From positions 1 to 22,368 of the forward strand of contig CAKOYF010000021.1 of NCBI GenBank assembly GCA_934130595.1: a stretch of DNA of 22,368 bases. Direction: 5' to 3'. The translations under genes and the position numbers were made by a program. Numbering within the stretch: position 1 is the first letter of the stretch; each line of letters begins with the position of its first letter. Of this stretch, positions 1-8,174 are shown in pieces. The notes below the pieces were generated by a model. It was not told the DNA's origin. It made no database searches and saw nothing but the letters and a program-made list of their open reading frames with translations. Source of the DNA: an uncultured Clostridia bacterium (lineage in GTDB: Bacteria > Bacillota > Clostridia > TANB77 > CAG-465).

Positions 1-1
1 A

Positions 2-42
2 GTTGAGAAAAGCCTTGTTTTAAAGCTTTTCTCAACCTTTTT
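2..42 (+). terminator. Intrinsic terminator-like hairpin at window edge
   Basis: A perfect 12-bp inverted repeat (2-13 pairing with 25-36) with an 11-nt loop is followed on the plus strand by CTTTTT. It would end a plus-strand transcript entering from the left. The minus-strand tRNA transcript from 67-232 runs into the same hairpin, so it may work both ways, but any U-run for that direction lies outside the window. Confidence 0.6.
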
Positions 43-66
43 AAAAAATAAAAACTATTATTTTAT

Positions 67-141
67 TGGCTGGGCTGGCTGGATTCGAACCAGCGCATGC
101 TAGAGTCAAAGTCTAGTGCCTTACCGCTTGGCGACAGCCCA
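67..141 (-). tRNA. tRNA-Gln (anticodon UUG)
   Basis: The minus strand folds into a full cloverleaf. The acceptor stem starts TGGGCTG and pairs with CAGCCCA, followed by an encoded CCA. The D-arm contains CGCCAAGCGG. The anticodon stem CTAGA/TCTAG closes the loop CTTTGAC, which gives anticodon TTG. The T-arm is GCTGG-TTCGAAT-CCAGC. It lies 14 nt after tRNA-His and shares its promoter, so the two are probably processed from one precursor. Confidence 0.96.
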
Positions 142-155
142 ATGTATAAAAGTAC

Positions 156-232
156 TGGGGTGAATAGTGGGACTTGAACCCACGACATCCAGTGCCACAA
201 ACTGGCGCTCTACCAACTGAACTATATCCACC
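156..232 (-). tRNA. tRNA-His (anticodon GUG)
   Basis: The minus strand gives a complete cloverleaf. The anticodon stem CCAGT/ACTGG closes the loop TTGTGGC, anticodon GTG. The acceptor GTGGATA pairs with TATTCAC, and the extra G at position -1 typical of tRNA-His is encoded (base 232) opposite C73 (base 159). CCA is encoded at 156-158. It is the first gene of a two-tRNA unit with tRNA-Gln. Confidence 0.96.
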
Positions 233-248
233 ATTCAGCTACTTTTCC

Positions 249-277
249 ATTATAATATTTTTTTTGTAATTTGTCAA
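249..277 (-). promoter_or_regulatory. Promoter of the tRNA-His/tRNA-Gln unit
   Basis: On the minus strand TTGACA (272-277) and TATAAT (249-254) are both perfect consensus hexamers separated by exactly 17 bp. The -10 box lies 16 nt before the first base of tRNA-His, as expected for a stable-RNA promoter. It sits just downstream of the trmB stop codon, so the tRNAs do not depend on read-through from the secG operon. Confidence 0.88.
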
Positions 278-306
278 TATTTTGTGTTAAATTTTATAAA
301 AAAATA

Positions 307-945
307 CTAGTATTGTACAATAATTTTATAAATTGGTCCAAATGGAGAGAATTTTTTCTCATATTCTGTCTCAATATTAAACACATCTGTCTTATGAAGA
401 TCTAAGTATACTTCGATAAATTTAAGTCCATAGTTTTGCATGCTAACTAAACTATATTCAAAAAGACCTCTATTATCTGTCTTAAATTCTATTTGTCCAT
501 TCTCTTTTAACACTTTTTTATATTCATCTAAAAATTTAGAACTAGTTAATCTTCTTTTTGCATGTTTTTTCTTTGGCCATGGATCACTGAAGTTTAAATA
601 AATCTTTTCAATTTGATTTTCTAAAAACATTTCAGATAATTCAATAGCATCAAAAGACATAAAATACAAATTATCTAATCTAGTATTATTTTCTTCTTCA
701 TATCTTTTTAGTTTTTTTATTGCAAGGGCTAGTACTGGTGGTGAAACTTCAATACCAATATATATGTTGTCTTTATCTAATTGTGATAAAGCTGTTATGA
801 AATCTCCCTTTCCCATGCCTATTTCTAAATATACTTTTTTTCCTTCATTTTCTTTTATTATTTCTTGAATTTTTTCTCTATCCTTTATATATCTATCAAA
901 CTCATTCATTTGTTCGATAGCCTTAGGATTAAATCTGGTTCTCAT
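307..945 (-). CDS. trmB: tRNA (guanine-N7-)-methyltransferase TrmB
   Basis: Transfers a methyl group from S-adenosylmethionine to N7 of guanine 46 in the variable loop of tRNAs, in the cytoplasm. The 212-residue length is normal for bacterial TrmB. Visible motifs are the SAM-binding glycine loop EIGMGKGDF (about 41-49), the family signature NFSDPWPKKKHAKRRL (about 118-132, with Asp121 at the proposed catalytic position) and TDNRG near 156-160. The ATG has a strong AGGAGG site that overlaps the stop of the upstream gene; the gap is 8 bp, so translation is probably coupled. It is the last gene of the secG-rnr operon. No convincing terminator follows; the tRNA promoter begins about 30 bp beyond the stop codon. 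Confidence 0.95.
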   Translation of the reverse strand: MRTRFNPKAIEQMNEFDRYIKDREKIQEIIKENEGKKVYLEIGMGKGDFITALSQLDKDNIYIGIEVSPPVLALAIKKLKRYEEENNTRLDNLYFMSFDAIELSEMFLENQIEKIYLNFSDPWPKKKHAKRRLTSSKFLDEYKKVLKENGQIEFKTDNRGLFEYSLVSMQNYGLKFIEVYLDLHKTDVFNIETEYEKKFSPFGPIYKIIVQY

Positions 946-953
946 TTTTCCTC

Positions 954-1679
954 CTAAATTTTAGTAATTACAACTCCAATAAATTGAATTAAAAATGCTA
1001 TTACTCCTAATATAATAAAATATAAATATGGTATTTTTATATTACAAGCTTCTATTTTCTTAGCCTTTTCTATTTTTTTATTTTTTATTTCTTCAACTTT
1101 TTTATCATTTTTTCTTATTTCATATAGTTGCATTTTTATATCATCAATTCCAAAATCTGAAGAATGATAATATTTATTTCTCTTTGTACTTAATCTACAA
1201 AAATATAGTCCTATGGCTACACATAATGATATTCCAATAAGTTGAATTAGGCCACCCATAAATAATGTTGCTATAAATTTTTTACCTACTACGTAGCTTA
1301 AAGCAAGTCCATTTACACCAACTATTGCTTGAACAATACCCATTATAGATAAAAAGCAGTAAGGTGTAATACCTGCAATTATTATAACTAGGTCTAGTAA
1401 AGCGTTCTCTTTTACACTAGATAAAAATCCTGGTGCTACAGCTGTTTCAGCGACGCTAAAATTTCCTGATTTTATTGAAGAAAATGTAGAACAAAATGTA
1501 ACTATATATAACACTACAGCTATTACTAAAAGAATAATATGCATCTTTTTTAGTTTAGTGTTATAAAAATCTAGTACTTCTGTTTTTAAATTTCCATTTC
1601 CTTTAATATTAACCTTGAAATTCTTTCCTTCTTTTTCTAATTTACTAGAATTTGTTTTCTTTGGAACCTTATTTTCCAT
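954..1679 (-). CDS. Unknown multi-pass membrane protein in the secG-rnr-trmB operon
   Basis: I do not recognise this 241-residue protein. Residues 1-45 are polar and lysine-rich, probably cytoplasmic. About four hydrophobic segments follow: roughly 46-66, 93-118, 135-160 and, after a highly charged Lys/Glu-rich stretch of about 50 residues (170-212), a final segment at 217-240. The charged stretch may form a coiled coil. No enzyme motif or catalytic pattern is visible. A GGGGTGG ribosome binding site precedes the ATG, with 11 bp to rnr upstream and 8 bp to trmB downstream, so it is co-transcribed with both. The context (export and RNA metabolism) does not settle its role. A distant resemblance to small integral membrane families such as SpoIIM was considered but is not supported by a clear motif. 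Confidence 0.75.
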   Translation of the reverse strand: MENKVPKKTNSSKLEKEGKNFKVNIKGNGNLKTEVLDFYNTKLKKMHIILLVIAVVLYIVTFCSTFSSIKSGNFSVAETAVAPGFLSSVKENALLDLVIIIAGITPYCFLSIMGIVQAIVGVNGLALSYVVGKKFIATLFMGGLIQLIGISLCVAIGLYFCRLSTKRNKYYHSSDFGIDDIKMQLYEIRKNDKKVEEIKNKKIEKAKKIEACNIKIPYLYFIILGVIAFLIQFIGVVITKI

Positions 1680-1690
1680 ATTACCACCCC

Positions 1691-3847
1691 TTATATTATC
1701 TCAAAATCTATTTGTTTTGTTAAAACATCTGATTTGATTAACTTAGCTCTTACTTTATCTCCTATTTTGTATTTTTTAGAAGTATTTTTCCCTATTAACA
1801 TTCTTGTGCTTTCATCATATAAATAATAGTCTCCAGGTATATCATTAAATGATACAAATCCCTCAACTGTATTTTCAAGTCTTATGAATATACCAAAAGA
1901 AGTGATTGAACATACTGTTGCATCAAATTCTTTTCCTATAAAGTTCTTCATATAAATTGTACAATATAAGCTATCAAAATCTCTTTCTATTTTTGTAGCA
2001 TTCTTTTCCATTTCAGATGAACTCTTAGCATATTCTTCAGCTTGTTTTTCATATCTTGCCAATTCATTTTCTTTAAACATACAATTATTTTCTAATGATT
2101 TTGATATAATTCTATGAATAAATAAATCTGGATATCTTCTAATTGGAGATGTGAAATGGCAATAATATTTAGCATTAAGTCCAAAATGACCTAAACATTC
2201 ATTACTATATTTTGCCAATTTCATTGATCTTAATACATATGTTGAAATAACATCTTTATCTTGTTCATTATCAAAATTAGTTAATATTTCAGATAAAGCT
2301 TTAGGATGAACATCTTTTATTCCTTTTATTCTTAATTTATAATTAGACAAAATTAAGTTTAAATCCCTTAACTTTTCTTCATCTGGCTTTTCATGTATAC
2401 GATATATGAATGGTAGTTCTAAATAATAATATTTTTCTGCCACAACCATGTTTGTAATTAGCATAAATTCTTCTATTATTTGATTTGCAAAAGTTATTGG
2501 ATAAGGTTCAATATTTACCACATCACCATTATCATCTAAAACAATATGTGTTTCTGGAATATCAAAGTTGATGCATCCTTCTTTTGTTCTTTTCTCATTT
2601 AATATTTTAGCTAATTCTTCCATTAAAAGCAAGTCTTGTTTATATTCTCCATATTCTTTTGTTAATTCTTCATCTTCTTGATTAGTAATTACTTTATATA
2701 CTTTATCATATGACATTTTCTTTGTAACTTTAATTACAGCCTTAAATACTTCTGAGCCTAACACTTCTCCTTTACTAGATATTAACATATCTACTGCAAG
2801 AGATAATCTTTCTTCACCAGCATTTAAGCTACAAATGCCATTGGATAATTGTTTTGGTAGCATAGGTATAACTTTACCTGGAATATATATACTAGTACCT
2901 CTTGCTATAGCCTCTTTATTTAAAGCTGTTTTTTCTTTTACATAATGGCTAACATCTGCAATATATACAGACAATACATAATCTCCATTATCTTTCTTTT
3001 TAACAGATACTGCATCGTCCAAATCTTTTGCGTCAGCTGCATCTATAGTATATATTCTTTCTGCTGTTCTATCTACTCTACCTTTTTTCTCTTCCTCTGA
3101 GACTTTTTGAGGTATATCTTTTAGCTCTTCTTTTACTTTTTCGTTAAAATCTTCCATTTTGTCTAAGTCATATGATACATATAATGATTTAGCATCTATA
3201 TGAGCATCTTTACTATCTCCAATTATGCTCTCTATTTTTCCTTCTGCTTTACTTCCTTCAGTAGGATATTTTGTAATTAATACTTTGACTACTTGTCCAT
3301 CTTTATAATTTTGAGCATTCTTTTTTGATATATATATATCTTCGATAGTATCATCTATTGGTATAACAAATCCAAAATTTCTAGATTTAGAAAATCTTCC
3401 TATTACACTTTTTATATTTCTATTTAATACTTTTACAACTTGTCCTTCTCTGCTTTTTCCATATGAATTTAAAACTTTAACTAAAATTTCATCGCCATCC
3501 ATAGCTCCATTTATATTTTTCTTTGATATGTATACATCTTCACCATCTTCAACTAGTCCAAATCCAAATCCAGCAGATTTTGCTTGATATACACATCTAA
3601 CTAAATTTGATTTGCTATATGGTACATATCTTTTACTATCATCTAAATAAACAATTCCTTCTTTTTCTAATTCATCTAGTATTTGATCAAATTGTCTTAA
3701 ATCAGATTTTGGAATTGCAAAAAATGATGCTATTTGCTTTTTAGTTGAAAGTTCATATTCACTACCTAAAAAGAAGGAAGTTAATACTTCCTTCCTTGTA
3801 GTATATTTATCCTTTTGAGTTTTATTAACTAAATTATTTTTTTCCAT
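1691..3847 (-). CDS. rnr: Ribonuclease R (3'-5' exoribonuclease)
   Basis: Processive 3'-to-5' exoribonuclease of the RNase II/R (RNB) family that degrades structured RNA and takes part in rRNA, mRNA and tmRNA-linked turnover. At 718 residues it has normal RNase R length and order: N-terminal winged-helix region (about 15-75), two cold-shock/OB domains (about 80-210), the RNB catalytic domain (about 257-590) and a C-terminal S1 domain (about 632-715). The metal-binding acidic motif TIDAADAKDLDDAV (267-280) keeps the conserved aspartates; the usual Gly-Glu inside the motif is Ala-Ala here. The RNB signature HFTSPIRRYPDL is present. It follows secG by 16 bp, an arrangement common in Firmicutes. 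The ribosome binding site (AAGGAATAG) is weaker than those of its neighbours. Confidence 0.97.
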   Translation of the reverse strand: MEKNNLVNKTQKDKYTTRKEVLTSFFLGSEYELSTKKQIASFFAIPKSDLRQFDQILDELEKEGIVYLDDSKRYVPYSKSNLVRCVYQAKSAGFGFGLVEDGEDVYISKKNINGAMDGDEILVKVLNSYGKSREGQVVKVLNRNIKSVIGRFSKSRNFGFVIPIDDTIEDIYISKKNAQNYKDGQVVKVLITKYPTEGSKAEGKIESIIGDSKDAHIDAKSLYVSYDLDKMEDFNEKVKEELKDIPQKVSEEEKKGRVDRTAERIYTIDAADAKDLDDAVSVKKKDNGDYVLSVYIADVSHYVKEKTALNKEAIARGTSIYIPGKVIPMLPKQLSNGICSLNAGEERLSLAVDMLISSKGEVLGSEVFKAVIKVTKKMSYDKVYKVITNQEDEELTKEYGEYKQDLLLMEELAKILNEKRTKEGCINFDIPETHIVLDDNGDVVNIEPYPITFANQIIEEFMLITNMVVAEKYYYLELPFIYRIHEKPDEEKLRDLNLILSNYKLRIKGIKDVHPKALSEILTNFDNEQDKDVISTYVLRSMKLAKYSNECLGHFGLNAKYYCHFTSPIRRYPDLFIHRIISKSLENNCMFKENELARYEKQAEEYAKSSSEMEKNATKIERDFDSLYCTIYMKNFIGKEFDATVCSITSFGIFIRLENTVEGFVSFNDIPGDYYLYDESTRMLIGKNTSKKYKIGDKVRAKLIKSDVLTKQIDFEII

Positions 3848-3863
3848 TTTATCTATTCCTTAT

Positions 3864-4100
3864 TTATTTAATTATTGAAAAAGTTGTAGCAAAGCAAAGG
3901 ATTCCAAAAATTATAGCTAATACGATAGTATATTTTGATAATATTCCATCTAAAGTTTTTGATTTATTTGAGCCATAAAAAGTATTATTTCCTGTAATAG
4001 CTGATTGTTGATCTTTACTTGATTGTAACATTACAACTATTGTAAGAACTATTCCAACTATTATTGTTGCTATTGCTAAAGTCCAATCTATCCATCCCAT
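3864..4100 (-). CDS. secG: Protein translocase subunit SecG
   Basis: Small membrane subunit of the SecYEG translocon that helps SecA-driven protein export. The 78-residue length fits Gram-positive SecG. There are two membrane helices (about 7-27 and 54-77) joined by a polar Gly/Ser/Asn-rich loop. The loop holds the family-typical VVMLQSSKDQ segment after helix 1 and a TLDGILSKYT stretch before helix 2. The ATG is preceded by AGGAGG at good spacing. It is the first gene of the operon secG-rnr-unknown-trmB, with its own promoter about 40 bp upstream. Confidence 0.92.
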   Translation of the reverse strand: MGWIDWTLAIATIIVGIVLTIVVMLQSSKDQQSAITGNNTFYGSNKSKTLDGILSKYTIVLAIIFGILCFATTFSIIK

Positions 4101-4141
4101 ATTGTGTTCCTCCTATTAATAAATGTCTCATTTACCAGTTT

Positions 4142-4170
4142 ATTATAACATAAAAAAAATCAAATTACAA
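4142..4170 (-). promoter_or_regulatory. Promoter of the secG-rnr-trmB operon
   Basis: On the minus strand TTGTAA (4165-4170) lies 17 bp from TATAAT (4142-4147), with a TG one base before the -10 box (extended -10). The -35 box overlaps the stop codon of the upstream ligase-like gene. No terminator hairpin is seen between that gene and secG, so some read-through is possible. Confidence 0.7.
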
Positions 4171-6138
4171 GCTTATATATTCGTTTTCTTTCAAGGCATT
4201 CAAGTCTTTTTGTATTTTATCACTATTAAGTATAGAATTTACATAAGAATACTTATTATATAACTGATTTATACAGCTACTATATACACTCATCGCATAA
4301 TCATTTAAACTATGTTCTTGTCTTAATTTTTCTATATTTTCTAGCATTTGTGCTAGATATGTTTCATATCCTTGTACTTCTTTTTGTGCATAATTTATTG
4401 CTACAAGTTGGTCAACATATTTATATGTATAATATACGCTATCTTCTATAGCATATTTATTGCTTTTTTCATATTTTATCTCATTTTGAGTATTACTATA
4501 TATTTTATTTATAGTATCATTTATTTTTTCACTATTATCTTGTCCATAAAGTTCTTCTTTTATCTCTAAGATTTCTATGTATGTGCTACAAGCTCTTGTA
4601 TAATTTTTCAAATATTCTACGTCATATTTGTCAAATTTTAATGCTATTTCACACCTTTTTACTATGCTTTCTTGTTCTTCTATATTAGTGTTTAAATTAT
4701 CTACTTCAACTGGTTCTGTAAAAATAGCAATACATTGCATAGTAGTAATTACAAATACTCCAATAAAGATTACTATATTACAAGCTTTTTCAATATTATT
4801 TACATTTTTTTCTTCTAGTTTAGGTATTGCTAATATAATAGCTAGTATATACATCATAAATGTATATGTAAAAAATACATCAAATCCAGCAAAAATTAAT
4901 ACTATAACTATTAATAATTTATATTTTTTGTCCGGACATTTTTTAAAAATATTTACTATTGCAACTAAGAATGAAAAAAGTCCTATAATTCCTGATTCTA
5001 ATAGTATTTGTAAAAACATACTATGAACTTCAAGTGAAATATAATGCCTACTTTGTATTGTTTCATACATTGTTCTAAAAGCATTTCCACCAAGTCCAAA
5101 AATAACATTAAGCGGAGATTGTATAATTAGTTTTAATGTATCAACATAGTACACTATTCTAAGCTTTGTACTATGAAAATTTCTAAAATAATTACTTATA
5201 CTGTTTACGATACCACTTTCAATTTTAAAATTTATAAATAAAAGTGTAATTATTACTAATATAGCTGTAATTACTATATTTAATATCTTCTTATATTTTA
5301 TATTATTTTTTTCTAAAGTATGACTAGCATAGCTGTATGATAGTGTTAATAACATAGCTGGTATTATAATCCATACACTTATACTTTCTATCAAACTAAT
5401 TACAACAACAGAGTATATTGTGTTTAGTACTACTAAAAAAATATTTTCTTTTTTCTTATCTATAATACACATAATTATACTCATAGCTATGTATAATAAC
5501 ATTGACATTTTTGACTGTGTAAGAAAACAAATTATAGTTAAAAAGTTTACCAATACATTTTGTATAGTACTTTTTTTAATGTCGTTTTTTACTTTTTCTT
5601 TAATTAAATATATAGAAATTACACACATTATTCCTAATAAATTAGAATACTGAAATATACTTCCTATTCTGCCATTATTTTGCTCAATATAGCCTCCACC
5701 AATAAAATTTAATGGTGCTTGAAAAATTCTATATGAATATTCATCCAGTGCCAATATTGAATAAATAATTGTAAATATAATTATTGCTTTTTTATATTTT
5801 TCCTTGTTCTCACTATTGTATATTATTATATATAGCAAATATATGCTGTATACTCTAATTGCTATATTCAAAGCTCCAGATACTGTTGCAGCATTTTTTA
5901 AAATAACTGGTATAAAATATGAAATAGCAAATATTCCTAAAGAAGTAGCTACCATTTTATTTATCTTTATATTTTTCCAGTTAACTATAAAATATATAAT
6001 AGAAAAAAGAAAAATTGCATAAACTCCAATTAAGCTATCCTCTTTATAATATCCGCCTTTTCTTAATCCTATAAAAAATATTATAAAAATAATTGCATAC
6101 TCTAATATGCTTTTTATTTTTTTATATACGTTATTCAT
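4165..6138 (-). CDS. O-antigen ligase / Wzy-type polymerase family membrane protein
   Basis: Predicted to join or polymerise lipid-linked glycan chains on the outer face of the membrane (Wzy_C/WaaL superfamily). The protein has 657 residues with about 12 hydrophobic helices up to residue 470. Family hallmarks: an Arg-x-x-Gly-x-Phe-type motif followed by Asn (GRIGSIFQYSN, 156-166), Arg327 before a long helix, FGLGGNAF (347-354), then a large external loop with VHSMFLQILLESGIIGL (371-387), the usual His-Ser...Glu-x-Gly pattern. Residues 475-657 form a polar, helical C-terminal domain not typical of the plain ligase family. A GAGGT site precedes the ATG. No glycosyltransferase or other polysaccharide genes are nearby, so its substrate cannot be inferred. 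The exact activity, ligase or polymerase, is undecided. Confidence 0.82.
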   Translation of the reverse strand: MNNVYKKIKSILEYAIIFIIFFIGLRKGGYYKEDSLIGVYAIFLFSIIYFIVNWKNIKINKMVATSLGIFAISYFIPVILKNAATVSGALNIAIRVYSIYLLYIIIYNSENKEKYKKAIIIFTIIYSILALDEYSYRIFQAPLNFIGGGYIEQNNGRIGSIFQYSNLLGIMCVISIYLIKEKVKNDIKKSTIQNVLVNFLTIICFLTQSKMSMLLYIAMSIIMCIIDKKKENIFLVVLNTIYSVVVISLIESISVWIIIPAMLLTLSYSYASHTLEKNNIKYKKILNIVITAILVIITLLFINFKIESGIVNSISNYFRNFHSTKLRIVYYVDTLKLIIQSPLNVIFGLGGNAFRTMYETIQSRHYISLEVHSMFLQILLESGIIGLFSFLVAIVNIFKKCPDKKYKLLIVIVLIFAGFDVFFTYTFMMYILAIILAIPKLEEKNVNNIEKACNIVIFIGVFVITTMQCIAIFTEPVEVDNLNTNIEEQESIVKRCEIALKFDKYDVEYLKNYTRACSTYIEILEIKEELYGQDNSEKINDTINKIYSNTQNEIKYEKSNKYAIEDSVYYTYKYVDQLVAINYAQKEVQGYETYLAQMLENIEKLRQEHSLNDYAMSVYSSCINQLYNKYSYVNSILNSDKIQKDLNALKENEYISL

Positions 6139-6157
6139 TCAAGTTACCTCGTTTATG

Positions 6158-6186
6158 ATTATATATTATTTCTATTACTTTTACAA
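6158..6186 (-). promoter_or_regulatory. Promoter of the O-antigen-ligase-like gene
   Basis: On the minus strand TTGTAA (6181-6186) is 17 bp from TATAAT (6158-6163). The -10 box ends about 20 nt before the ATG at 6138, which leaves a short leader containing the GAGGT ribosome binding site. Confidence 0.65.
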
Positions 6187-6220
6187 TAATTTATTGTTTT
6201 TCGCCATTATCTATAATATA

Positions 6221-6257
6221 AAAAAACTAGAATAAACATACTTATTTATTCTAGTTT
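6221..6257 (-). terminator. Intrinsic terminator after the DUF975-CmpB gene
   Basis: A 13-bp inverted repeat (6224-6236 with 6245-6257) and an 8-nt loop are followed on the minus strand by a U-run (A-run 6221-6226 on plus). It lies directly after the stop codon at 6265. Confidence 0.75.
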
Positions 6258-6264
6258 AATTTTA

Positions 6265-7863
6265 CTATTTAGTTTCTTCTTGAGTTATATGTGTTCTGTT
6301 TGCATCATCTGTAATTCCTGCTCCTACATTTGGATTTATTGAAGAATACGCTGAATCTGCTAAAAACAATATAGCAAGAACAACACATATTATTTCTCTT
6401 ACTTTACTTGGAATTTTAGATATTACGCTTTGCATAAATGGTGCTACAATGTATAGACATAGACAACCTCCAATTCCAAAGAAGAAAAGTCCCTCAAAGC
6501 ATACTCTACCATTAATATTTAGAAAATATCCTGTATAATCCCACCATCTCATTCCATGAGTCATCTCTAGGTACCAAGAAGTTGTATATTCTATAGTACC
6601 ACAAAGTAGCATAACTATAAAAAATGTTAATATTGGATTATCTGTTATCTTTTTAAATTTTTTAGGAAGAAACAGTAGAAATAATATTACAATACATCCT
6701 GTACCATAAATAGGTAACCAAGGTCCTAACATTGTTCCTCTATTTACAAATCTTCCATCTTTAAATAAGTAAATTCCAACTTCCCATAGCCATCCAAAGA
6801 ACGAGAAAAAGAAAAACATCAAAATCATTGAAGTAATGCTATATTTTTGGTAGTAATTGAAGACTTCATCTGCTTTTTTCAATTCTCTTCTTTTTACTCC
6901 TGGATAACATTCTAAGTTTTCTGGATTTTTCTCTAAATATGAATCGTTTAATAATTCACTATTTTTCATATTTTTCTCTTTATATATTTGTTTTGCTTCT
7001 GAATAAAATTCTACTACACTTGATGTATAGTATGGGTTAAAAATCCATATTCCCAAAAATCCCATAGAAACTATATCTATTATTTGATATACTAGAAATG
7101 ACATATCTAGTTTAAATAATTGAAATTTATTACCATTCATCATATTTCTTGAAAGATTTATAGCCTCTTTAGGTTTTATATTAGGATTTTCTGCCATTAT
7201 CATTGGTACAAGCCTATATGAATACCTTTTTATTATTCCACCAATAATAGTAAAATCCCATAATAATTGATATATATCTGTTAATAATATAGTTTTTACT
7301 ATATTTAAATAATTGTTTTTCTTTATTACTTGTGTAAATCTTTTAAAAGGTGTTTTATAATAAAGTCTTGACTCCATAAACACTCTAGATTGGCACACTC
7401 TCAGCGGTTTAGCAATAAATATTTGATATAGAAATTGTATCAAAATTATTATAATTCCAAGAGTAATAGTCTTATTTGCATTTACAAATAAATCCAATAC
7501 AAACTTCACAATTCTAAATAAAAATTGCTCTGCATGAGTTATACCATCAAAAATAGTTCTAAAGAATCCACCAGTTACACTCTCTTTAAATTTAACTTGC
7601 TCTACTTTGTCCGTCTTAAATATTAGTGTTAGCACATCACTTGTTATATCCATATTTGAATTTGAAAGTGCATCTATTTCTATGTTGTTATTATTTTTGC
7701 TTTCTATCTTGAAGTCATTTCTTAATATGTTTTTAAATCCATTAAAAGTAGTTGTATAACTTCCAGCTAAAATCATCATTATTAAACAAACAAACACTAA
7801 TACAAAATAGTTATGCTTTAACGTATTCCTTGCATTTTTCCTGATTTGTTTATTATCTTTCAT
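6265..7863 (-). CDS. DUF975 - CmpB-type (putative ABC permease) fusion membrane protein
   Basis: A 532-residue polytopic membrane protein in two parts. The N-terminal part (about 1-290) resembles the DUF975 family: a basic start (RKNARNTLKHNY), a helix at about 18-36, then near 215-290 the pattern of Tyr-rich residues, Pro-Asn, AINLSRNMMNGNKFQLFKLDMSF and a conserved Asn-Pro-Tyr before the end of the helix. After a polar linker (about 290-338) the C-terminal part (about 345-510) matches the PF06541 putative permease family: FFGWLWEVGIY, RGTMLGPWLPIYGTGC, GTIEYTTSWYLE, and RWWDYTGYFLNINGRVCFEGL. The biochemical role of either family is not established, and no ATPase partner is adjacent, so transport is only a family label. 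An AGGAGTG site precedes the ATG. It is a single-gene unit with its own promoter and terminator. Confidence 0.82.
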   Translation of the reverse strand: MKDNKQIRKNARNTLKHNYFVLVFVCLIMMILAGSYTTTFNGFKNILRNDFKIESKNNNNIEIDALSNSNMDITSDVLTLIFKTDKVEQVKFKESVTGGFFRTIFDGITHAEQFLFRIVKFVLDLFVNANKTITLGIIIILIQFLYQIFIAKPLRVCQSRVFMESRLYYKTPFKRFTQVIKKNNYLNIVKTILLTDIYQLLWDFTIIGGIIKRYSYRLVPMIMAENPNIKPKEAINLSRNMMNGNKFQLFKLDMSFLVYQIIDIVSMGFLGIWIFNPYYTSSVVEFYSEAKQIYKEKNMKNSELLNDSYLEKNPENLECYPGVKRRELKKADEVFNYYQKYSITSMILMFFFFSFFGWLWEVGIYLFKDGRFVNRGTMLGPWLPIYGTGCIVILFLLFLPKKFKKITDNPILTFFIVMLLCGTIEYTTSWYLEMTHGMRWWDYTGYFLNINGRVCFEGLFFFGIGGCLCLYIVAPFMQSVISKIPSKVREIICVVLAILFLADSAYSSINPNVGAGITDDANRTHITQEETK

Positions 7864-7884
7864 AAACCTTCACTCCTAAGATTT

Positions 7885-7913
7885 ATATTAGCATAATTTA
7901 AAATAAATTACAA
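7885..7913 (-). promoter_or_regulatory. Promoter of the DUF975-CmpB gene
   Basis: On the minus strand TTGTAA (7908-7913) is 17 bp from TAATAT (7885-7890), with a TG one base before the -10 (extended -10). It gives a leader of about 15-20 nt carrying the AGGAGTG ribosome binding site. Confidence 0.62.
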
Positions 7914-7966
7914 TATATTATCGAGTTTGGTCTTTTTTTAGTATAATTATTATTTATTTTTTATAT

Positions 7967-8000
7967 AAAAAAAATCAAGCAATTCTAAAGAATTGCTTGA
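7967..8000 (-). terminator. Intrinsic terminator of tRNA-Arg
   Basis: A perfect 11-bp inverted repeat (7975-7985 with 7990-8000) with a 4-nt loop is followed on the minus strand by eight U (A-run 7967-7974). It begins 17 nt after the tRNA CCA end. Confidence 0.88.
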
Positions 8001-8016
8001 AATCACTATATTTGAG

Positions 8017-8093
<77 letters not shown>

Positions 8094-8118
8094 ATCTGTA
8101 CTTAACTAGTACTCCAAT

Positions 8119-8147
8119 ATAATACCACAATATATATTAAAAATCAA
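8119..8147 (-). promoter_or_regulatory. Promoter of tRNA-Arg
   Basis: On the minus strand TTGATT (8142-8147) is 17 bp from TATTAT (8119-8124). The -10 box is about 25 nt upstream of the mature 5' end. The 311-base gap between coding genes (7864-8174) is explained by this promoter, the tRNA, its terminator and the promoter of the next gene. Confidence 0.7.
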
Positions 8148-8174
8148 GTGTTTTTTGATATTTTTTTGCTTTTT

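Noticed and set aside
303..314. Palindrome AATACTAGTATT at the trmB stop codon, considered as a terminator
   Set aside because: A stem of at most four pairs without a proper loop is too weak, and no strong GC stem precedes the U-run.
4372..6022. Several plus-strand open frames opposite the O-antigen-ligase-like gene
   Set aside because: They are Phe/Ile/Tyr-rich antisense products of AT-rich coding DNA and have no ribosome binding sites.
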